DNA of 64,000 bases from Bacteroidetes bacterium UBA7674 (GCA_002483105.1 DLHG01000004.1:16579-80578), one strand, 5' to 3'; shown: positions 17,078 to 25,116, counted from the first letter of the stretch. Program-made: numbers and translations. The notes: generated by a model from the letters alone, not told the origin.

Positions 17078-17171
17078 ATCAGAACCACAGAAGAATAAAA
17101 AAGAAACCTGGCATACACTGCTTTAACATACAAGCCACAGAAATACTAATAATTATACGCTAATATATCGA

Positions 17172-17204
17172 TAAAAACAAAAGGTTGCACTGGAGCAACC
17201 TTTG
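17172..17204 (-). terminator. Terminator of the SDR gene
   Basis: On the minus strand AAGGTTGC and GCAACCTT form the stem (extendable), followed by TTGTTTTTAT. It starts about 20 bp past the stop of the SDR gene at 17226. Confidence 0.65.
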
Positions 17205-17225
17205 TAGTCTGATAATTAGATTCGA

Positions 17226-17981
17226 CTATATCGATATACCACCCGACACTTCTATACGTTGCGCATTTACCCATTTCGCATCGTCTGTGCAAAGGAAAGC
17301 AACCACACTACCTACGTCATCGGCATTGCCTACCCTTCCCAGTGGTGTCATACCCGCAAGGCGTGTTTTCATCTCCTGGTTATTACGAATAGCAGCCCCG
17401 TTAAAGTCTGTCTCTATTGGGCCAGGGGCAACGATATTTGAGCGTATGCCTCTCACACCATATTCCTTAGCTACATACTTACACAATGTCTCTACAGCTC
17501 CTTTCAGAGAAGAATACACCGAATACCCCGGCACACAGAAGCGTGTAGTACCAGATGAAATAAATATCACCCCTCCACCATCGTTCATCATACTCAGCGA
17601 CTTCTGTGTAAGGAAGTAAACACCTTTGTAGTGTATGTTCATCAGGTTGTCGAACAGGTCTTCTGTCACCTGCTCCATAGGTACAGTAGCGCCTACACCT
17701 GCGTTATTCACCAGGTAATCGAATTTATCCACTCCCCATTCTTTTAGAATAACATCCACTCCTTTTAGGAAGCTGTCAAAGGATTTCGTATCACCTACTT
17801 CCAGTTGTAATGCAGCAGCTCGTCTTCCCATACTGTGTATCGCTGCAACTACTTTGTCAGCTTCATCTTTGTTCGAGTTGTAGGTAAGCACAACATCCAG
17901 TCCCTTCTTCGCTATCTCTAATGCCATATCCTTTCCCAGTCCCCGACTGGCGCCCGTTACTAATGCAATTTTTGTCATCAT
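17226..17981 (-). CDS. SDR-family oxidoreductase (FabG-like)
   Basis: A 251-residue classical short-chain dehydrogenase/reductase. The cofactor motif TGASRGLGKDMALEI is at residues 9-23, NNAGVGA near 92, the catalytic Ser in FISSGTTRF, and the YxxxK dyad as Y-SSL-K in VYSSLKGAVETL. IVAPGPIETDF follows. The basic residues after the glycine motif (YNSNKDEA) suggest NADPH. The substrate is unknown. The AraC-type regulator encoded 66 bp upstream on the same strand could control it. Confidence 0.88.
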   Translation of the reverse strand: MMTKIALVTGASRGLGKDMALEIAKKGLDVVLTYNSNKDEADKVVAAIHSMGRRAAALQLEVGDTKSFDSFLKGVDVILKEWGVDKFDYLVNNAGVGATVPMEQVTEDLFDNLMNIHYKGVYFLTQKSLSMMNDGGGVIFISSGTTRFCVPGYSVYSSLKGAVETLCKYVAKEYGVRGIRSNIVAPGPIETDFNGAAIRNNQEMKTRLAGMTPLGRVGNADDVGSVVAFLCTDDAKWVNAQRIEVSGGISI

Positions 17982-18047
17982 CTATAATTTTTAGAATGCA
18001 AAGATGAATAAGCTTCGCGGTACGAACGTGGTGATAGTGTCAGAATT

Positions 18048-18404
18048 TTACACTTTGTTCATATCCCGGAATTGCTTCGGTGTTATTCCCTCAAAGGCTT
18101 TGAAGAACTTGCCGAAGTTGGAAGGATCATATGTCAGGTGGCGGGCAATGTATGCGATTGAGTGGTTCGTATTCAATATCAGCTCCTTGGCAACTGATAA
18201 CAGTCGCTCTTCAAAAAGATCACATGGAGACCTATGTAGCGTATCACTGATAGTATTACTCAGATGCCTGGGATGAATATGCATCATTGCGGCAATGTCC
18301 TGCAAGTGATACGTCCTTTCCGCTAGCCCTTCCTTAAGTTCCAGGATATGCTGATCCAGTATGGCTATAAATTGCTCTGTTATCTCTGCAGGACGAACCT
18401 TCAT
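18048..18404 (-). CDS. AraC-family HTH protein lacking a sensor domain
   Basis: At 118 residues it is essentially only the AraC DNA-binding domain, with two helix-turn-helix units. The first is HLQDIAAMMHIHPRHLSNTI at about 33-52. The second covers HSIAYIARHLTYDPSNFGKF, followed by FKAFEGITPKQFRD. Full AraC proteins usually add a 150-200 residue ligand-binding domain, which is absent here, so it may act like SoxS/MarA-type short regulators. It lies upstream of and codirectional with the SDR gene, its likely target. Confidence 0.82.
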   Translation of the reverse strand: MKVRPAEITEQFIAILDQHILELKEGLAERTYHLQDIAAMMHIHPRHLSNTISDTLHRSPCDLFEERLLSVAKELILNTNHSIAYIARHLTYDPSNFGKFFKAFEGITPKQFRDMNKV

Positions 18405-18590
18405 ATCTCAAAGATCAAAATAAACCATTGATATACTCAGATGATATTTTTGAATTTACTATAAGCAATGTCTATTCCTTTCAATCTACATCCTTTATAA
18501 TACCCTTCCGACCGGCTTGGCCAGATCAAGGTTAGTTTGCCCTACTTGAGAAGGGGACAAATAACACAATACTCTATACCTCCTGATGAG

Positions 18591-18620
18591 TTTAATCAAA
18601 CTGATATTTCGATACATTTG
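18591..18620 (+). promoter_or_regulatory. Promoter of the DUF3606 gene
   Basis: TTT at 18591-18593 is separated by 19 nt from TACATTTG at 18613-18620, a full match to the Bacteroidota -10 type element. Confidence 0.6.
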
Positions 18621-18659
18621 CAGGAGCGCATTTTTATGCGTGTTAAACAAGAGGAAAGC

Positions 18660-18842
18660 ATGGAAGAGCTAAGTAAGAGAGGCGCGGCAGACGAAACGCG
18701 CGTGAACATACACGACGAACAAGAGCTGCGTCACTGGGCAGACAAATTCAGAGTTTCCAAAGCAGCAGTGATAAGAGCCGTTGAAAGAGTAGGCGTACTG
18801 GCCAAAGATGTAAACGAGTTCCTTAACGGGCGTGTAGTATAA
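18660..18842 (+). CDS. Small DUF3606-like protein
   Basis: A 60-residue acidic and basic small protein. The second half (RVNIHDEQELRHWADKFRVSKAAVIRAVERVG) matches the pattern of DUF3606, a short helical domain of unknown function found in many Bacteroidota and Proteobacteria. Two ATGs are possible, 18636 and 18660. I prefer 18660 because AAGAGGAAAG lies just upstream of it. A strong promoter match ends 40 bp upstream. No partner gene is evident. Confidence 0.7.
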   Translation: MEELSKRGAADETRVNIHDEQELRHWADKFRVSKAAVIRAVERVGVLAKDVNEFLNGRVV

Positions 18843-18860
18843 CACAAGGATGATACAATT

Positions 18861-18897
18861 CCCCCTTTGAAGGGGGCTAGGGGGATGTTGACTTACG
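18861..18897 (+). repeat. Hairpin intergenic repeat, family B
   Basis: CCCCCTTTGAAGGGGG followed by CTAGGGGGATGTTGACTTACG. It is almost identical to 29254-29292 and related to 24333-24373 and 29683-29719. The CCCCCTTTGAAGGGGG part can form a hairpin. Confidence 0.75.
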
Positions 18898-18969
18898 AAA
18901 GACAGTCGGGTACCAAATCAAATACTCTTCTCCCGTCTCAAAAAATCAATTATATTTGCTGCCCGTCAT

Positions 18970-19042
<73 letters not shown>

Positions 19043-19050
19043 CAAGCTTT

Positions 19051-19074
19051 AAATCGCCTCCGGGCGATTTTTTG
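19051..19074 (+). terminator. Rho-independent terminator after tRNA-Ala
   Basis: AAATCGCC pairs with GGGCGATTT around a 3-nt loop and runs into TTTTTTG. It lies 8 bp past the tRNA. Confidence 0.85.
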
Positions 19075-19102
19075 TTTGTATAAGTTCCGTAACTTTAAAA
19101 CA

Positions 19103-19273
19103 ATGAAAAAGGGCATCTGGCACCAGATATTGACGTATTTCTACATTCGTAAGCGGGATAAGACCGATGAGCGCAGTGTGAACATGTTCCTGATGCACGG
19201 CATGAACCGCATCTCTATATTCGTTTTCCTCATCGCGATCATCATTATGATCGTCCGCTTAATCAGAGGCTAA
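19103..19273 (+). CDS. Small single-span membrane protein
   Basis: A 56-residue protein that starts MKKGIWHQILTYFYIRK, has a charged middle, and ends with one strongly hydrophobic helix (ISIFVFLIAIIIMIVRL). It resembles the short Bacteroidota membrane proteins filed under DUF6728, though I recall that family only loosely. Its last 15 bases overlap the 3' end of the convergent lpxB gene. The ATG at 19103 is the first that excludes tRNA sequence. The function is unknown. Confidence 0.65.
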   Translation: MKKGIWHQILTYFYIRKRDKTDERSVNMFLMHGMNRISIFVFLIAIIIMIVRLIRG

Positions 19274-20359
19274 GGCTATTATCTCTGTTGCTGCTCTTTG
19301 AGAGGCCGGACTGTCACCCAGCTTATGCCAAAGTGTATCGTAGTCTTGCAGCAGTTGTTTCTTTGTATCTGTTTCCTGTAGCAGCGCTTCCAGCTCCTGT
19401 TTCAGGCGTTGTTCATTCAGCTCATGCTGTATCAGCTCTGTCACTACCGGCTTATCCATTATCAGGTTCACCAGGCTTATGTACTTCACCTTTATCAGCT
19501 TCGTCGCTAACCAATAGGAGATAGGATTCCCTTTATAGCACACTACCTGCGGCACGCCAAACAGCGCCGTCTCCAATGTAGCCGTCCCACTCGTCACCAA
19601 TGCTGCACTCGATTGCTTCAGCAGGTTATACGTTTCATTGCGCACCAGCATAACCTGTGCGTTACCTATCAGCTCCTGATACAAAATATCAGGCTGAGAC
19701 GGCGCACCGGCCACCACAAACTGGTACTCCGGAAAATGCTGCACCATCGTCAGCATCACAGGTAGCTTTATATTGATCTCCTGCTTGCGACTACCGGGTA
19801 GTAAGGCTATTACAGGCTTATCAGATAATTTTTTCACCGGTACGCTCTCTTTCTCCGCTCTCACCACTTCTACAAGCGGGTGGCCTACATAAGTAGCATC
19901 ATACTGCCACTTTTTATAAAAATCAACCTCAAAGGGAAGTATCACCAGCATCTTATCTACATCACGCTTTATCTTTTTCACACGGTTCTCCTTCCATGCC
20001 CATACTTGCGGAGAGATATAATAGACAACCTTTATTCCCTGTTGCTTCGCCCATTGAGCAATACGCATATTGAAGCCGGGATAATCTACCAGCACCAATA
20101 CATCAGGCTTATAGGCCAGTATATCCTTTTTACAGAAGTCGATATTACGAAAGATGGTACGCAGGTGTTTGATCACCTCTACAAAGCCCATAAAGGCAAG
20201 ATCGCGGTAATGCTTTACCAGTGTAGCACCGGCAGCCTGCATTTTGTCACCGCCCCAGCAACGCACATCTGCGGCTTCGTCCTGCCTGTGGAGTTCACGT
20301 ACCAGGTTGCCACCATGCAGGTCACCACTCGCCTCACCGGCTATAATGTAGTAGCGCAT
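19259..20359 (-). CDS. lpxB: Lipid-A-disaccharide synthase
   Basis: Joins UDP-diacylglucosamine and lipid X to form the lipid A disaccharide on the inner membrane's cytoplasmic face. The 366-residue GT19 glycosyltransferase begins with the diagnostic AGEASGDLHGGNLV and continues with GFVEVIKHL, YYISPQVWAWKENRVKKIKRDVD, LPFEVDFY and YVGHPL. The C-terminal donor-site region has LLPGSRKQEI, SGTATLETALFGVPQVVCY and NLIMDKPVVTELIQ. The gene follows the 97-codon gene upstream with no gap, implying translation coupling. It shows the organism makes lipid A. Confidence 0.95.
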   Translation of the reverse strand: MRYYIIAGEASGDLHGGNLVRELHRQDEAADVRCWGGDKMQAAGATLVKHYRDLAFMGFVEVIKHLRTIFRNIDFCKKDILAYKPDVLVLVDYPGFNMRIAQWAKQQGIKVVYYISPQVWAWKENRVKKIKRDVDKMLVILPFEVDFYKKWQYDATYVGHPLVEVVRAEKESVPVKKLSDKPVIALLPGSRKQEINIKLPVMLTMVQHFPEYQFVVAGAPSQPDILYQELIGNAQVMLVRNETYNLLKQSSAALVTSGTATLETALFGVPQVVCYKGNPISYWLATKLIKVKYISLVNLIMDKPVVTELIQHELNEQRLKQELEALLQETDTKKQLLQDYDTLWHKLGDSPASQRAATEIIALASD

Positions 20360-20653
20360 CTACCACACATACTTTATTAAGACTATAAGTACACCATACA
20401 GCACGGTAGCTACAAGTATGCCCCGGGCAGTTAGGTCAAGCCTCTTATTCGTGTAGAAGATGAAAGGAACAATATTGATCAGCAACGCCAACGTCAGGTA
20501 CAGGGCGGCGGAGCTGCTGTTATTAAGCATATCGCGGAAGAAATCCATCATACCATTGGAGTACCCACCCATTATCAGGTAAACGATAAACAATCCCAAT
20601 ATTGGGAGCAATACGCCAATAAAAAATCCGAAAATGGGTACGTTGCGTTTCAT
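20360..20653 (-). CDS. Small membrane protein upstream of lpxB
   Basis: A 97-residue protein with three hydrophobic segments: IFGFFIGVLLPILGLFIVYL, ALYLTLALLINIVPFIFYT and ILVATVLYGVLIVLI. No known family is recognised with confidence. Its stop codon abuts the ATG of lpxB, so the two are surely cotranscribed, and a link to envelope lipid synthesis is possible but unproven. Confidence 0.65.
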   Translation of the reverse strand: MKRNVPIFGFFIGVLLPILGLFIVYLIMGGYSNGMMDFFRDMLNNSSSAALYLTLALLINIVPFIFYTNKRLDLTARGILVATVLYGVLIVLIKYVW

Positions 20654-20693
20654 ATAATCAAAATATGTTGCTAATATACAAAGGCAAAAGCAT

Positions 20694-20724
20694 TTTGCGC
20701 ATATACCTGATACGTTTACCTTTG
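20694..20724 (+). promoter_or_regulatory. Promoter of comA
   Basis: TTTG at 20694-20697, exactly 19 nt, then TACCTTTG at 20717-20724: a full match to the Bacteroidota consensus. The ATG of comA is at 20748. Confidence 0.75.
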
Positions 20725-20747
20725 CATTTTAACAGAATATATTATCC

Positions 20748-21539
20748 ATGAACTTTCATTTAAGTAATATGCCCGAGCGTACCGCGAAACCCCGCACCAA
20801 TGGTATTACCATGGTGATGGATAAAGGTAACGGGTTGGAAGGCGTAAAAGATTTCCTTTCTGTAGCTGCTCCATATGTAGATATCGTGAAGCTGGGCTTC
20901 GGTACTGCCTATGTTACAGACCATCTTCGTGAGAAGATAGACCTGTATCGCAGTTATGGCATTCCTGTTTACTTCGGCGGTACTTTGTTCGAGGCTTTCC
21001 TTGTTCGCAACCAGTTCGATGATTACCTGAGCGTGGTAAAAGAATTCGGAATAGAATACGTAGAAGTATCTGATGGCTCTATCACTATCCCGCACATTGA
21101 AAAATGTGGCTATATAGAAAAGATGGCGCAACACGTTACTGTTCTCTCTGAAGTGGGTTCTAAAGATGCCGCTCACATCATTCCTCCATACAAATGGATC
21201 GAACTGATGCGCGCTGAACTGGAAGCAGGTTCTACTTATGTAATAGCTGAAGCCCGCGAAGCAGGTAACGTAGGTATCTATCGTGGATCAGGTGAAGTAC
21301 GTGAAGGACTGGTGCAGGAAATACTTACCCAGATACCCGCAGAGCAGATACTTTGGGAAGCTCCGCAAAAAGCACAACAGGTGTACTTCATGGAGCTACT
21401 AGGTTCCAACGTTAACCTGGGCAACATTGCTCCTACTGACGTTATTCCTCTGGAAACATTACGCGTAGGTCTCCGCAGCGATACCTTCCATCTGTATCTT
21501 GATAAAGGCAATAAAGAAACAGTTCAAACTGATATCTAA
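20748..21539 (+). CDS. comA: Phosphosulfolactate synthase (ComA family)
   Basis: Predicted to add sulfite to phosphoenolpyruvate, giving (2R)-phospho-3-sulfolactate. The reaction is known from coenzyme M synthesis in methanogens and from sulfolactate production in some bacteria. The 263-residue TIM barrel has the family segments TMVMDKGNGL, DIVKLGFGTAY, YFGGTLFEAF, EVSDGSITIP, SEVGSKD, VIAEAREAG, WEAPQKAQQ and LRSDTFHLY. It has its own consensus promoter and terminator, so it is probably monocistronic; aroE follows. Coenzyme M is not expected in a Bacteroidota cell. Supply of sulfonates such as cysteate for sulfonolipids is a plausible inference. Confidence 0.87.
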   Translation: MNFHLSNMPERTAKPRTNGITMVMDKGNGLEGVKDFLSVAAPYVDIVKLGFGTAYVTDHLREKIDLYRSYGIPVYFGGTLFEAFLVRNQFDDYLSVVKEFGIEYVEVSDGSITIPHIEKCGYIEKMAQHVTVLSEVGSKDAAHIIPPYKWIELMRAELEAGSTYVIAEAREAGNVGIYRGSGEVREGLVQEILTQIPAEQILWEAPQKAQQVYFMELLGSNVNLGNIAPTDVIPLETLRVGLRSDTFHLYLDKGNKETVQTDI

Positions 21540-21550
21540 AACATCATACA

Positions 21551-21580
21551 AAAGGCATTCTGAAAAGGATGCCTTTTTAT
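21551..21580 (+). terminator. Terminator between comA and aroE
   Basis: AAAGGCATTC pairs with GGATGCCTTT around a TGAAAA loop and is followed by TTATTTTC. It ends 6 bp before the aroE ATG, so aroE is either read through or uses an unseen promoter. Confidence 0.8.
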
Positions 21581-21585
21581 TTTCT

Positions 21586-22314
21586 ATGGCTGCTCAATAC
21601 GGACTTATCGGTTTCCCCCTCACGCATTCCTTTTCCCCGAAATGGTTCTCGGAGAAGTTTGCCACTGAGGATATCGATGCTGTATACAAAGCATACCCCT
21701 TAGAAAATATCGAGTCCATAAACGACCTGCTGGCAAACTATCCACTGAAAGGACTGAACGTCACCATCCCTTACAAAAAAGACGTGGTGGAATTCTTAGA
21801 CCATATCAGCCCCGCAGTAGAAAAGATCGGCGCGGTCAACTGCATAGACATCCGCAACGGAAAACGTTACGGCCATAACACCGATGTCATCGGCTTCGAG
21901 AAAAGTTTAACGCCTCTATTAAAGGAACATCACACCAAAGCCCTCATACTAGGCACAGGCGGTGCTGCTCAAGCAGTAAAGTATGTTTTGGATACATTAG
22001 GAATAGAATATCAATCCATATCCCGCAACAACAGCGAAGACACATTAGCTTACGAAGGCATTACCGAAGAAGTAATAGCAGAACACCCCCTCATCATAAA
22101 TACCACACCGCTCGGTATGCTACCCGACATAGACGTAGCACCGAACATTCCCTACGAAGCCCTCACAGAAAAGCATCTCCTCTACGACCTCATCTACAAT
22201 CCCACCGAAACAAAATTCCTGCAACTAGGAAAAGCCCAAGGCGCCACAATAAAGAACGGCGAAGAAATGCTCGTATTACAAGCCGAAGCCAGCTGGGACA
22301 TATGGAATAGCTAA
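21586..22314 (+). CDS. aroE: Shikimate dehydrogenase
   Basis: Reduces 3-dehydroshikimate to shikimate with NADPH. The 242-residue protein has the shikimate-binding motif LTHSFSPKWF, the catalytic Lys in NVTIPYKKDV, the Asp in GHNTDVIGF, and the nucleotide loop ILGTGGAAQAV. It ends with NGEEMLVLQAEASWDIW. It is slightly shorter than the E. coli enzyme, as usual in Bacteroidota. The ATG at 21586 is chosen because similarity begins there. It fits with the DAHP synthase gene nearby, though that is on the other strand. Confidence 0.93.
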   Translation: MAAQYGLIGFPLTHSFSPKWFSEKFATEDIDAVYKAYPLENIESINDLLANYPLKGLNVTIPYKKDVVEFLDHISPAVEKIGAVNCIDIRNGKRYGHNTDVIGFEKSLTPLLKEHHTKALILGTGGAAQAVKYVLDTLGIEYQSISRNNSEDTLAYEGITEEVIAEHPLIINTTPLGMLPDIDVAPNIPYEALTEKHLLYDLIYNPTETKFLQLGKAQGATIKNGEEMLVLQAEASWDIWNS

Positions 22315-22322
22315 AACAACTT

Positions 22323-22348
22323 GTCATCCTGAGCAGCGCGAAGGATCT
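22323..22348 (+). repeat. GTCATCCTGAGC-type intergenic repeat
   Basis: GTCATCCTGAGC, then AGCGCGAAGGATCT. This short degenerate palindromic unit is known to recur between genes in many bacterial genomes. Only one copy is seen here, in the gap between convergent aroE and the methyltransferase gene. Confidence 0.5.
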
Positions 22349-22406
22349 ATCGCGAAGAGTACGCAACACAGCTATTCACTATTATCTATTCGTTATTCAC
22401 TGAAAA

Positions 22407-23198
22407 TTACCCCACCGTATAATACACACACGTGGTCAGGAAATTCCTTAAACCATACAGGTACGTAAGAGGCGCCCACTGCTTGCGGGGTTGCAAGCCG
22501 AATTTATATTTGTAGATTGGATTGATAAGGAAGTGTTGCTTCTTTATCACCTTTAAATTACTCGCTGCTACAATACGCTCAAAACGCTCTATACTTATCT
22601 GCGTATCTTTTATTTCCATCAGTTCAGTGATGTTATCCTTATTCTCACCAAACATCTTCAGTATACCTTTATAAATTCCCTTTGGCAGAATATGATAATA
22701 CGGCATCATGCTCAGGAACTTGTTCTCGCATATCTGCTGGTGTCCGCCGAAAGGCATATACCACGGCGGGAAGCCAAAGAATATTTGTCCACCCGGCTTT
22801 AAAAAATTCTTCAGGTACGGAATAAATTTCTCCTGGTCAGGGATATGCTCTATCGCATCTTTCAGGATAATGACATCGAAGAAATCTTTGAATCGCAACA
22901 GAAAATCTTCATCATATACATTCTTGTACAGGAACTCCATTTTCTTCTGCTGCACTTCATCCTTCAGTAAGTCATTAGCTATATCTATACGCAAAGGATT
23001 CAGGTCAACACCCACGCAGTAACAACCCTTCTCAGCAAACGGCAGCAACACGCCGCCTTCTCCGCAACCTATCTCCATTACATTCACGCCGCCGCCCAAC
23101 TTGTGGGTCGCTTCTATAAATGGTAACACGTAAGAGCGGGAATTATCTACCTGCTGATCGAACCGTACTTTCTCGTCTTTATGTTGCTTGAGCGCCAA
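22407..23198 (-). CDS. Class I SAM-dependent methyltransferase
   Basis: A 263-residue protein with the Rossmann motifs of Methyltransf_11/23 enzymes: VMEIGCGEGGVLLPFAEKG near residue 40-58, VGVDLNPLRIDIA near 63-75, and DVIILKDAIEHIPDQEKFI, then KPGGQIFFGFPPWYMPFGGHQQ. The C-terminal part (FERIVAASNLKVIKKQHFLINPIYKYKFGL) resembles enzymes from surface-polysaccharide or lipid loci, but the substrate is unknown. The start is TTG (no in-frame ATG between the upstream TAG and the conserved region). It follows the DAHP synthase gene by 26 bp. Confidence 0.8.
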   Translation of the reverse strand: MALKQHKDEKVRFDQQVDNSRSYVLPFIEATHKLGGGVNVMEIGCGEGGVLLPFAEKGCYCVGVDLNPLRIDIANDLLKDEVQQKKMEFLYKNVYDEDFLLRFKDFFDVIILKDAIEHIPDQEKFIPYLKNFLKPGGQIFFGFPPWYMPFGGHQQICENKFLSMMPYYHILPKGIYKGILKMFGENKDNITELMEIKDTQISIERFERIVAASNLKVIKKQHFLINPIYKYKFGLQPRKQWAPLTYLYGLRNFLTTCVYYTVG

Positions 23199-23224
23199 TG
23201 ATTGCTGTTTTAAGAGCTGCTAAT

Positions 23225-24301
23225 TTACTTTTTTACTTCTTTCATTGTATCACTCAGCACTTCCAATTGCTTTTTGATGCTCTCATGATGTATTTTTTCA
23301 TACAGCGCTATGATGAATTCCTTGTCCATTTCCAGCTTTTCGGCCCTCGCCCCCCTTGTTTCCACTATCTCGTTCCAACGCTCGGGCAGGTAGGCGGCTA
23401 TATTGGCTAGTTTTTTCACCAGGCCTATCTTTTCGCTCAGCTCCATGCGGCGGGCTATCAGGTCTATTATCTCCGCATCCATACTGTCCATCTGCTGACG
23501 CAGGTATTCCAGCTCCACACTGCCGCTCAGGTCGGTATCATGAGAGCGGACCACTATCTGCGATAGTATCTGACCCAGCGCCTGCGGGGTTATCTGCTGA
23601 TCCGCATCGCTCCACGCCTCAGCGGGATTAGGATGCGTTTCTATCATCAGCCCGTCAAAGCCCATATCCATCGCTTTCTGAACCACATCGGCCACCTTGC
23701 TGCTGTTGCCCGTAATATGACTCGGGTCACAGAAGATGGGGAGTTCGGGCTTGCGCCTTTTCAGCTCTATGGGTATCGGCCAGTTGGGCGGATTGCGGTA
23801 AGAAGAGGAGGAACTATACGTAGAGAACCCGCGATGTATTGCCGCTATATCTTTTATGCCCACCCTTTCCAGCCGCTCTATGGCACCCTGCCACAGGCTC
23901 ACATCAGGATTAACGGGATTTTTCACCAGCACCGGAATATCCACGCCCTTCAGCGCGTCAGCTATATGCTGCACCTGGAAGGGGTTCACTGTAGTACGCG
24001 CGCCTATCCACAGGGCATCAATGCCATATTTCAGCGCCAGCTCTATATGCTCCGGCTCAGCGACTTCTATTACTAATGGTAAGTTGTATTGCTCTTTTAC
24101 GTCCTTCAGCCACTTCAGCGCTTCCTCACCATTCCCTTCAAAAGACCCCGGCCTTGTCCTCGGCTTCCATATCCCTGCCCTGTACAGGTTGACAGGTAAA
24201 CCCTTCAACCCTTCCGCCGTTGTTAATACCTGTTCCCTCGTTTCCGCGCTACATGGCCCCGCTATAATATATGGCCTGCTCCCTGTTCTAAAAAAAGACA
24301 T
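23225..24301 (-). CDS. Bifunctional DAHP synthase / chorismate mutase
   Basis: Carries two activities of aromatic amino acid synthesis. Residues about 5-255 form a KDPG-type 3-deoxy-7-phosphoheptulonate synthase: RPYIIAGPCSAET, ALWIGARTTVNPFQVQHIADAL, PVLVKNPVNPD, FCDPSHITGNS and MIETHPNPAEAWSDADQQI. Residues about 270-350 form an AroQ-type chorismate mutase beginning LRQQMDSMDAEIIDLIARRMEL. The order synthase then mutase is the Bacteroidota arrangement, in which the mutase part often confers prephenate feedback. It precedes the methyltransferase gene on the same strand. Confidence 0.93.
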   Translation of the reverse strand: MSFFRTGSRPYIIAGPCSAETREQVLTTAEGLKGLPVNLYRAGIWKPRTRPGSFEGNGEEALKWLKDVKEQYNLPLVIEVAEPEHIELALKYGIDALWIGARTTVNPFQVQHIADALKGVDIPVLVKNPVNPDVSLWQGAIERLERVGIKDIAAIHRGFSTYSSSSSYRNPPNWPIPIELKRRKPELPIFCDPSHITGNSSKVADVVQKAMDMGFDGLMIETHPNPAEAWSDADQQITPQALGQILSQIVVRSHDTDLSGSVELEYLRQQMDSMDAEIIDLIARRMELSEKIGLVKKLANIAAYLPERWNEIVETRGARAEKLEMDKEFIIALYEKIHHESIKKQLEVLSDTMKEVKK

Positions 24302-24332
24302 GATGCAAAGGTAGGGGTTAATGTCATAACAC

Positions 24333-24529
24333 GTCCCCTCTTCGAGAGGGGTTAGGGGTGTGTCGGCTCAAGCAAAAAAACTCCCCGCCCTATTTTCAGG
24401 GAGGGGTGCCCTTGCGCAGCTTGGGCGGGGTGGGTGACTCACGCAAATCACCTTATCCCCTCCTGTTTTTAGGAGGGGGATGTTCGAATTCAGCGAAGTC
24501 TGAATTTGAACTGGGGAGGTTGACTCGCA
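24333..24529 (+). repeat. Three adjoining hairpin repeats (families B, A, A-variant)
   Basis: 24333-24373 is a family B unit (CCCCTCTTCGAGAGGGG, then TTAGGGGTG and GGCTCAAGC). 24380-24443 is a short family A unit (ACTCCCCGCCC, hairpin, GGAGGGGTGCCCTTGCGCAG, GGGCGGGGTGGG, TGACTCACG). 24455-24529 is a variant with CCCCTCCTGTTTTTAGGAGGGG, an inner ATTCAGCG/GAATTTGAA inverted part, and GACTCGCA at its end. The three units fill the region upstream of the L,D-transpeptidase remnant. Confidence 0.7.
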
Positions 24530-24537
24530 TAAATAAT

Positions 24538-24648
24538 ATCACCCCATCCATCGACTGGACCTGGGGCTGCATTGCCGTGAAAAACAAAGACGTGGATGAG
24601 TTGTTTGAGTATGTGGTGATGGGTGCGCCGATACATATTTTGCCGTGA
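24538..24648 (+). pseudogene. L,D-transpeptidase (YkuD) C-terminal remnant
   Basis: About 36 codons ending at TGA encode SIDWTWGCIAVKNKDVDEL, then a GAPIHILP end. This is the usual close of YkuD-family murein L,D-transpeptidases, with the catalytic Cys in WGCIAV. The rest of the enzyme, including the upstream catalytic His, is missing, and a hairpin repeat directly abuts the remaining part. The frame happens to stay open into the repeats up to 24358, but that portion only translates repeat DNA. I read it as a gene truncated by repeat insertion or deletion. Confidence 0.6.
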
Positions 24649-24654
24649 GGCTTT

Positions 24655-24735
24655 GCGCGAGATGCACCACCCCCATTTGAAAAACAAGCCTTCGGCGGTT
24701 TTTCAAATGTCCCCTCCTCCACAAGGAGGGGAGTC
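24655..24735 (-). repeat. Hairpin intergenic repeat, family A variant
   Basis: Read on the minus strand it starts GACTCCCCTCCTTGTGGAGG and ends near ATCTCGCGC, like other family A copies. Its middle holds a different inverted repeat, TTTGAAAAACCGCCG and GGCTTGTTTTTCAAA. It lies between the transpeptidase remnant and the next gene. Confidence 0.6.
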
Positions 24736-24771
24736 TAATTGTGCTACGATTATTTTCTACCTTTATACACC

Positions 24772-25116
24772 ATGTACGAAAGCAAGAAGGAACAACTGGC
24801 GCCGCTCCCGGTTTTCTATAAGCGTGTATTCCGGCATTTGCTGGTAGTTGGTATACTGCTGGGCGGTTGCCTCATTATTGGCATTCTCGGCTATCACTAC
24901 ATTGCTAACATTCCATGGATAGATGCGTTGCACAATGCCTCCATGATCCTCGGCGGTATGGGGCCGGTGGTAACGATAGAAAACGTTAGTGGTAAATTAT
25001 TTTCTTCGTTCTATGCACTGTTCAGTGGTGTGGCGTTCATTACCAATATCGGTATCCTTCTTACACCCTTGGCGCATAGGTTGTATCATCGTTTGCATGT
25101 AGATGATGAGGACTGA
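24772..25116 (+). CDS. Small two-helix membrane protein, ion-channel-pore-like
   Basis: A 114-residue protein with a hydrophobic segment at about 21-43 (HLLVVGILLGGCLIIGILGY), a re-entrant-looking stretch DALHNASMILGGMGPV, and a second helix (FYALFSGVAFITNIGILLTP). This layout (helix, pore loop, helix) resembles two-helix potassium channel modules, but the loop has GGMGP in place of the TVGYG filter, so potassium selectivity is doubtful. The ATG at 24772 lies 6 bp after a TACCTTTA element (24758-24765). Its function is unknown. Confidence 0.6.
   Translation: MYESKKEQLAPLPVFYKRVFRHLLVVGILLGGCLIIGILGYHYIANIPWIDALHNASMILGGMGPVVTIENVSGKLFSSFYALFSGVAFITNIGILLTPLAHRLYHRLHVDDED

Noticed and set aside
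24358..24540. Plus-strand open frame upstream of the transpeptidase remnant
   Set aside because: It translates only hairpin repeat DNA (GGVPLRSLGGVG-type residues seen at other repeats too), so it is not a gene.
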